From Isoetes taiwanensis (taxonomy: Eukaryota; Streptophyta; Lycopodiopsida; Isoetales; Isoetaceae): a DNA stretch of 64,000 nt. How positions within the stretch are numbered: position 1 is the stretch's first letter; every line of letters begins with the position of its first letter. The position numbers and the translations under genes were made by a program. This document shows, one piece after another, positions 59,090 through 64,000 of this stretch. The stretch lies in assembly GCA_021234155.1 (NCBI GenBank), contig JAJEKV010000056.1, forward strand, positions 6,786,618-6,850,617, in the 5' to 3' direction. Below the pieces are notes generated by a model. That model saw only the letters and a program-made list of their open reading frames with translations, searched no databases and had not been told where the DNA came from.

Positions 59090-62000
59090 TTATATTAATT
59101 TATAGAGTAAAAGTATTATACATGTGTCCCACCTATGGGGTAGATAAAGCCAATGTTTGCACACCCGAGCTCAGATCATCCTCAGCTAACCAATGACACT
59201 TGAAAAATACATAAAATCCTTGGATCCTACCAATCCTATCTAGAGCATTGTTATAGTTACGCCCAAATTTCCGATGATGGGCAAGAGCCATGAGTGCCAC
59301 CTCCATGTTAAAAGTATTCTTCATCTTGTCCAAAGAAAATTGTTCTCCACCTATAGCAATCCCACATCTGTGCTTCCATATTGCCCACATCCCTATGTTA
59401 ACAAGGGATGCAGAGATTATATTTCCATCGGGGCGCTATTATTCCCCGCCATTGTAGAACATTGGTACCAATGAGCGGACACACCCATTCCCAGAAGACC
59501 AGGATCTTGGAGCAAAAGAATAAATGAGTGAGGGTTTCCGAGGTATTGCATCCAAGTGGGCATCTGTCACTTAGAAGAATCCCATTTTCATAGAGTCTCT
59601 CCATAGTACTCAATCCTCCCTATAAAGCTAACCATCTGAAAAACTGCAACCTTTTTGAGCATAATGAAGTCCATGACTTCACTAGTAGTTGTTTTGCCTG
59701 TACAATATCAACTCCCAGCCTGTCAGCAGCTTTGAGAGGGGAGTCAACACAGAGAAGGCAGTAGATAGTGCTGACAATATATTTTTCCACCTGATTACAA
59801 GCCCATCTGTCACTTGGGCCTTCCTTTCCCAAAAGATTAGCCAATGCACCACATATTTCACGGTAGATCTTCCTGTCACCTTCTCCAAAGACACCAACCT
59901 TTTTTTTTTAAGGACTGGAAGAGCCATCGTACACCATCCCAAAGATGTTCCACTCTAGTGATACCTGCTAGCCTCCATTTAAGATAAATGCGGGGGTGTG
60001 TGAGAGCGAGAGGGAGGTTATTTCTCATCCATACCTGTGTGTTCCAAAAGATGCTGAGCTTTCCAGCCTCCCAAGGAGCATCCATCGGCTTAAAAAGACT
60101 TTGAACTTCTAACCAAGCCTCTAACAGCTTCCGCATAATTGGTGATGTGCCTGGGGCAATTTTGTAGCTATAAAAAAAGGAACCCATTTCCTCCCTGGGT
60201 AAAGATGGCTTACCTTTTAATGTACAACGTTGAAGCCAATACTTGACGAAGTGCAGAGCTAGAGAAGTAATACCTTGCAATGCTCTCCACACATATTTAC
60301 CTGCGAGCACCTGAGCTTGAGTATGCAGATCCTTACATCCCATACCTCCATCCCTCTGATCCATACACAGTACCTTCCAAGCCACCTTGTGCATTCCTCC
60401 CCCCCATATGAACTTCCTGATGATAGTGTGGATTTGACTATAAATAGATTTAGGAGCTACCATAGCTGAGGACTAATAGACATGAGATGCTGCAAGGACG
60501 GCATTGGCAGCTGCAATCTTTCCAGCAATTGCTAGCCCTTTAGCTGACCATAAGTTGACTTTCTTTCTCAGGGTATCCATAATAGGGGTCCAAAGTCCTT
60601 TTAGATTATCAGAGAGGATCGGGGGTATGCCAAGCAATTTCGTGGCTTCATTTTTAAGGACTCGAAATCCAAAATCTTTTACCCTCGGATCTACATCCGC
60701 ATCAAAGGGCCATATAACTGCACATTTTGTCGCCATAAGCTATATCCCTGATATCTTCCCAAATGCATCTATAATTTCAAGGAAGGCTACAGAGCTAGGG
60801 TCATCATATCTGAGGAAGAGGAACGTATCATCTGCATATTGCATGATTGAAAGCTTTTGCTGGGAGTCAGGGAGCTGAAGACCGTTTAGAGTGCCCTCAG
60901 ATATTTTGCACTCCACCATCTTAGTAAGTAAATTTGCTATGATAAAAAACAAATAGGGTGCTAGGGGGCAACCTTGTCTAATACCTTTTCTTAGTTCAAA
61001 GAAGAAGAAGAAGAAGAAGAGATTTTAACGTCACGCCATTAGGCAGCCCTGAGGGTTGCCCGTTAATCAAAACTGATGCCGAAGCAAGTTTGTTGAAGCC
61101 TAAGGACATCTCAACAAAGGACGCATCAAAACCCATATGTAGCATAATATCCTGGAGTCCCCTCCAACGAAGCGTATCATATGCCTTGCGAAAATCCAAT
61201 TTAACAAAAACACACAATTTGCTTGGAGACTTTGCACCAATGCAATTCTCTTGTCGCTATGAAGTTATCCAAAATATGCCTACCCGGTAAAAAGCCGCTT
61301 GCTCACTTCCAATAACCTTATTGAGAATTGGCTTTAGTCGGTTGGCAATGATTTTCATGATGACCTTGTAGAGCACATTAGTTAGCGCTATAGGCCGCCA
61401 CTCATTTAGCTTTTGTGGTCTGGCCACCTTTGGGACCAGGGAGATAAAACCTGTGGACAAAGTTGGGTGTAGATAACGGGCCTCCCAAGCCCCCCTTATT
61501 GCCCAAGAAAGGCCACCCTAAGATCCCAAAATTCCACAAAAACTCCGTGGAAAACCATCGTGGTCGAGATTTACCTGAAGCAAGGGGAGGAAAGCGCCCC
61601 AAGACTTCGCCCCCTCCAAGTGACGCATTAAAGCCCTGTTGTCATTCTCTGAGATTTTAGTCCCCCAAGGAATTTTTGCCATCCAGTTTTGAAGTACGGA
61701 GTCGTAATTAGTGGGAAGGGGGTCTTCTTTGAACGTGCATTGAAAATTGTCCTTCACATATGCCCTGATCCCATCGGTTGAATCAATCCTATTCTGCTGA
61801 TCATCAATGATAGAGGTGACACTATTTTCTGTCAATCTGGCCCCAGCAAGTCTAAAGAAGTGCCTGGAGTTCTCATGATCCACTTTAGTATACCATTTAG
61901 TTTTGGATCTTACAACGGCCCCCCTAGCCTCTTCCTCTTCGACGGCCCTAGCTCTGGCCTCAAGGTCAGCTTCTAACGAATGTAGGGCAATATTAAATGG

Positions 62001-62669
62001 GTCTATTAGAAGATCTTGCTTTGTGATTCTGAGCTGATCATATATAGTATTTTTTGATCATTTAAACTCCCTAGCCCTGTCTCGCCCCCAATTTTTAATC
62101 CAGGCCTTAATCTTCCCAACCCACTGGATCCATGCCTTCATACTTGGCAACCCATTCTCCTGAGGATGGGAGATCAAGAAGGCTCGGAATGCATCGCAGA
62201 AGGCTGACTTCCCTATTAGTGAAGTATTAAATTTAAAGGGAACATTGCCAGAACGTCTACTCGTTGGAGCATCCTCAAAGGTGAGCTTTTGTGGGACGGG
62301 TCGACCGGGTGAAAGCCGACGCTTTTCGACAAAGCATCCGCCTAGGAAGCCACCGACTTGTTGGCCAAGTAGAATCCGCCCAAAGAAACAATAAACCCGA
62401 TCATGTCCCTTCTGCTTATTGGACCAGGAGAAGGATGTGTTTGAAGGCGGAATCAGAGCAAAACCCACATTAACAAGTAATGAGTTCCATGAAGCATTCT
62501 CTTCAGCTGACAGATTCCTGTGGAGTCCAATTTTCTGATCCCAAATATCGGTCATATTTAGGTCTCCCCCCAAGAGCCAGTTTTCGACTTCTTGCTGTAG
62601 GATCCATCTCTCAATCTCTTTCCACATTATGGCCCTTTCACGCCCTCCACGACAGTATCCCGCATCCAC
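59090..62669 (-). pseudogene. Third LINE ORF2 (partial endonuclease, RT, zf-RVT), many frameshifts
   Basis: Minus-strand order: endonuclease C-terminal half (VENWLLGGDLNMTD, FSWSNKQKGHDRVY), spacer (DHENSRHFFRLAGARL), RT (FISLVPKVARPQ, EWRPIALTN, GSEQAAFYR, VKLDFRKAYDTLRW, GIRQGCPLAPYLF, MQYADDTFLF with YADD), FIWGG near 60400, zf-RVT near 59560 (CPLGCNTSETLTHLFFC) and a C-terminal piece near 59390 (MWAIWKHR). The endonuclease start and ORF1 are missing. At least seven frame breaks are present, including a GAA microsatellite in the RT. The SDH region is scrambled near 62330. It is an older copy than the other two LINEs. Confidence 0.9.
61002..61022. repeat. GAA/TTC microsatellite within LINE RT
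   Basis: About seven GAA units lie just upstream of the GIRQGCPLAP motif (in the minus-strand sense), where no such repeat is expected in RT. Confidence 0.85.
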
Positions 62670-64000
62670 ATCCTAGGCCAATTGACTACGAGTGTGATGG
62701 AAGTGAGCTACTTTGGCGCTTCTTGGAGGTCGGGTGGTCTTCTGGCCACGGAACTTGGTTCCCAGGGCAACGTCGATGTTCTGAGTCCAATGGCAGAGTC
62801 AAATCGCGATTCCGAAGAGGGAGGTCGCCTGTCCGGCCCCGTGGCCTTGGGGAGAGGAAATTCGGGCAAGCAGCTTCCGGGGATTTTAGGGTCCATGCTC
62901 AAGGCCAACACCCCCACTCCACGCCAAGTCACGCGCGCAAAGGTCCCGCCCGACCGACAAGGAGAGGGCCTCCAAAACGTAAACCCCGTGGGCTGCCGTG
63001 TTCTAGAAGGGTTTGGCGCTTTGGGGCCGAGACTTGGTCATTGCACTTGGGACCTGGCCGAGAAGCCGCAGCCGGTAATACGGAGCAAGGGGAACTGACG
63101 GAGTGGAGTTTGGGCCTGTCCCCTCCGGATGTGGCAAGTAGAAGTCGGGGGCTTTTTGCGTGGCAAGACATTCATAAATTCGCAATTAATGCATTGTACG
63201 AAAAATAAATTCTGATTTTTGCCAGCTGGAATCCTAATCCATTTCCAGCACACAGCCCAATTTTCTAAAAATTTCGAGAAGGTCTAGGTCAAAGGGTTAG
63301 ATTAGAACGTCGGGCAGCCCGCTGGTGGCAACCGAAGCCGCACCCTTCCCCAAGTCAAACGAGGCCAGACCTTGCAGGATCCCTCACAAGAGGGGAGAGT
63401 CCTGACCCCAAGAGGCGGGATCCAAAAGTTCCCGAGGCAGCCCTTCCCGCGCAGCCGCCCCCTGGGGTCGCACGCTAATGACCACCCTCCCGAGCCCGCC
63501 CCCTATCCCACCGCTGGATCCTCCGCTCAGGGCCCCTCTTCGAAGGCCCAAAAGATTCCAGATCGTCCCGATAACTTGTCAAACCGCTGGGCGCCCCGAG
63601 GTCTACCTTTGTAGAAACCGCAGTGGTCTTGTCGCTCGGCACCGGGAGGTCCTCTAATGGCAAATCGACCGCCAAATCGTCCGAATGGCGAAATTACCCT
63701 AGGGAGCAAGTTACAAGGTCGGTTTTGCAAAAGAAAGAAACACTCACGCCCCACGACAAGATCCCGCATCCACATCCTAGGCCAATTGACTACGAAAGTG
63801 TGATGGAAGTGAGCTACTTTGGCGCTTCTTGAGGTCGGGTGGTCTTCCTCGCCACGGAACTTGGTCCCCGTGGCAACGCCGACGCTCGAGTCCAATGGCA
63901 GAGTCAAATCGCGATTCCGGCGAGGGGAGGTCGCCCGGCCCGGCCCCCGTGGCCTTGGGGAGAGGAAATTCGGGCAAGCAGCGGTTTCCGGGATTTTAGG
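62645..64000. repeat. GC-rich 1.1-kb direct repeat, second copy runs off window
   Basis: 62645 to about 62891 recurs at 63751-64000 with an offset of about 1,105 bp (ATCCCGCATCCACATCCTAG; GTGATGGAAGTGAGCTACTT; CCAATGGCAGAGTCAAATCG). Unit 1 is thus about 1.1 kb and unit 2 is cut by the window end. G+C is much higher than in the rest of the window. Many overlapping ORFs exist on both strands, as expected from composition; none is recognised. It abuts the broken LINE endonuclease. Confidence 0.75.

Noticed and set aside
62480-63208. 242-aa plus-strand ORF
   Set aside because: It begins antisense to the LINE endonuclease and continues into GC-rich repeat DNA where all frames tend to be open.

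Overview
This is nuclear DNA of a land plant with a large, repeat-rich genome. The evidence is several intron-bearing fragments of plant-type housekeeping genes, plant LTR-retrotransposon primer-binding sites, plant L1-type LINEs and long AT-rich spacers. The plant group (fern, lycophyte, gymnosperm or other) cannot be fixed from the sequence. I found no complete, undamaged cellular gene; almost everything recognisable is a transposable element, a tandem repeat or a decaying gene copy.

Layout. 1-4205: 5' part of an LTR retrotransposon on the minus strand, with a 1,633-bp LTR (2573-4205, TGTGACG/CGTCACA ends) and an initiator-Met-tRNA primer-binding site. The visible internal region holds no gag-pol. 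It carries uncharacterised reading frames and a divergent histone H3 with a glutamine-rich extension; this is the most unusual object in the window. 4206-13750: non-coding DNA with an array of 68-bp fold-back units (6831-8786) and a decayed ribosomal protein uS8 (RPS15a) gene (10436-11034). 13749-20381: remnants of two Ty3/gypsy-type elements on the minus strand, an integrase fragment and an LTR+PBS+gag-like/protease segment. 20740-32000: a plant LINE on the plus strand whose endonuclease is interrupted by a second, nested LINE (about 22985-28450). 32660-36000: hairpin repeats, a decayed TRAP-alpha gene with recognisable introns (33618-34272), and a fold-back element with 127-bp identical arms (35487-35963). 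36000-47380: mostly featureless AT-rich DNA. 47430-59072: a family of composite repeats lying between TA microsatellites, three copies of which contain a tRNA-like Pol III promoter; a broken BSL/BSU1 kelch-phosphatase gene (53222-53694) lies between the two dimers. 59090-62669: a third LINE ORF2, minus strand, heavily damaged. 62645-64000: a GC-rich 1.1-kb direct repeat.

The elements show successive insertion (LINE into LINE, repeats into microsatellites). The three recognisable gene fragments keep introns, so they are DNA-level duplicates and not retrocopies. None of the three LINE ORF2 copies is intact. The H3-bearing retrotransposon is the part that could represent an undescribed system: a mobile element carrying a histone whose tail lacks the usual silencing-mark contexts.
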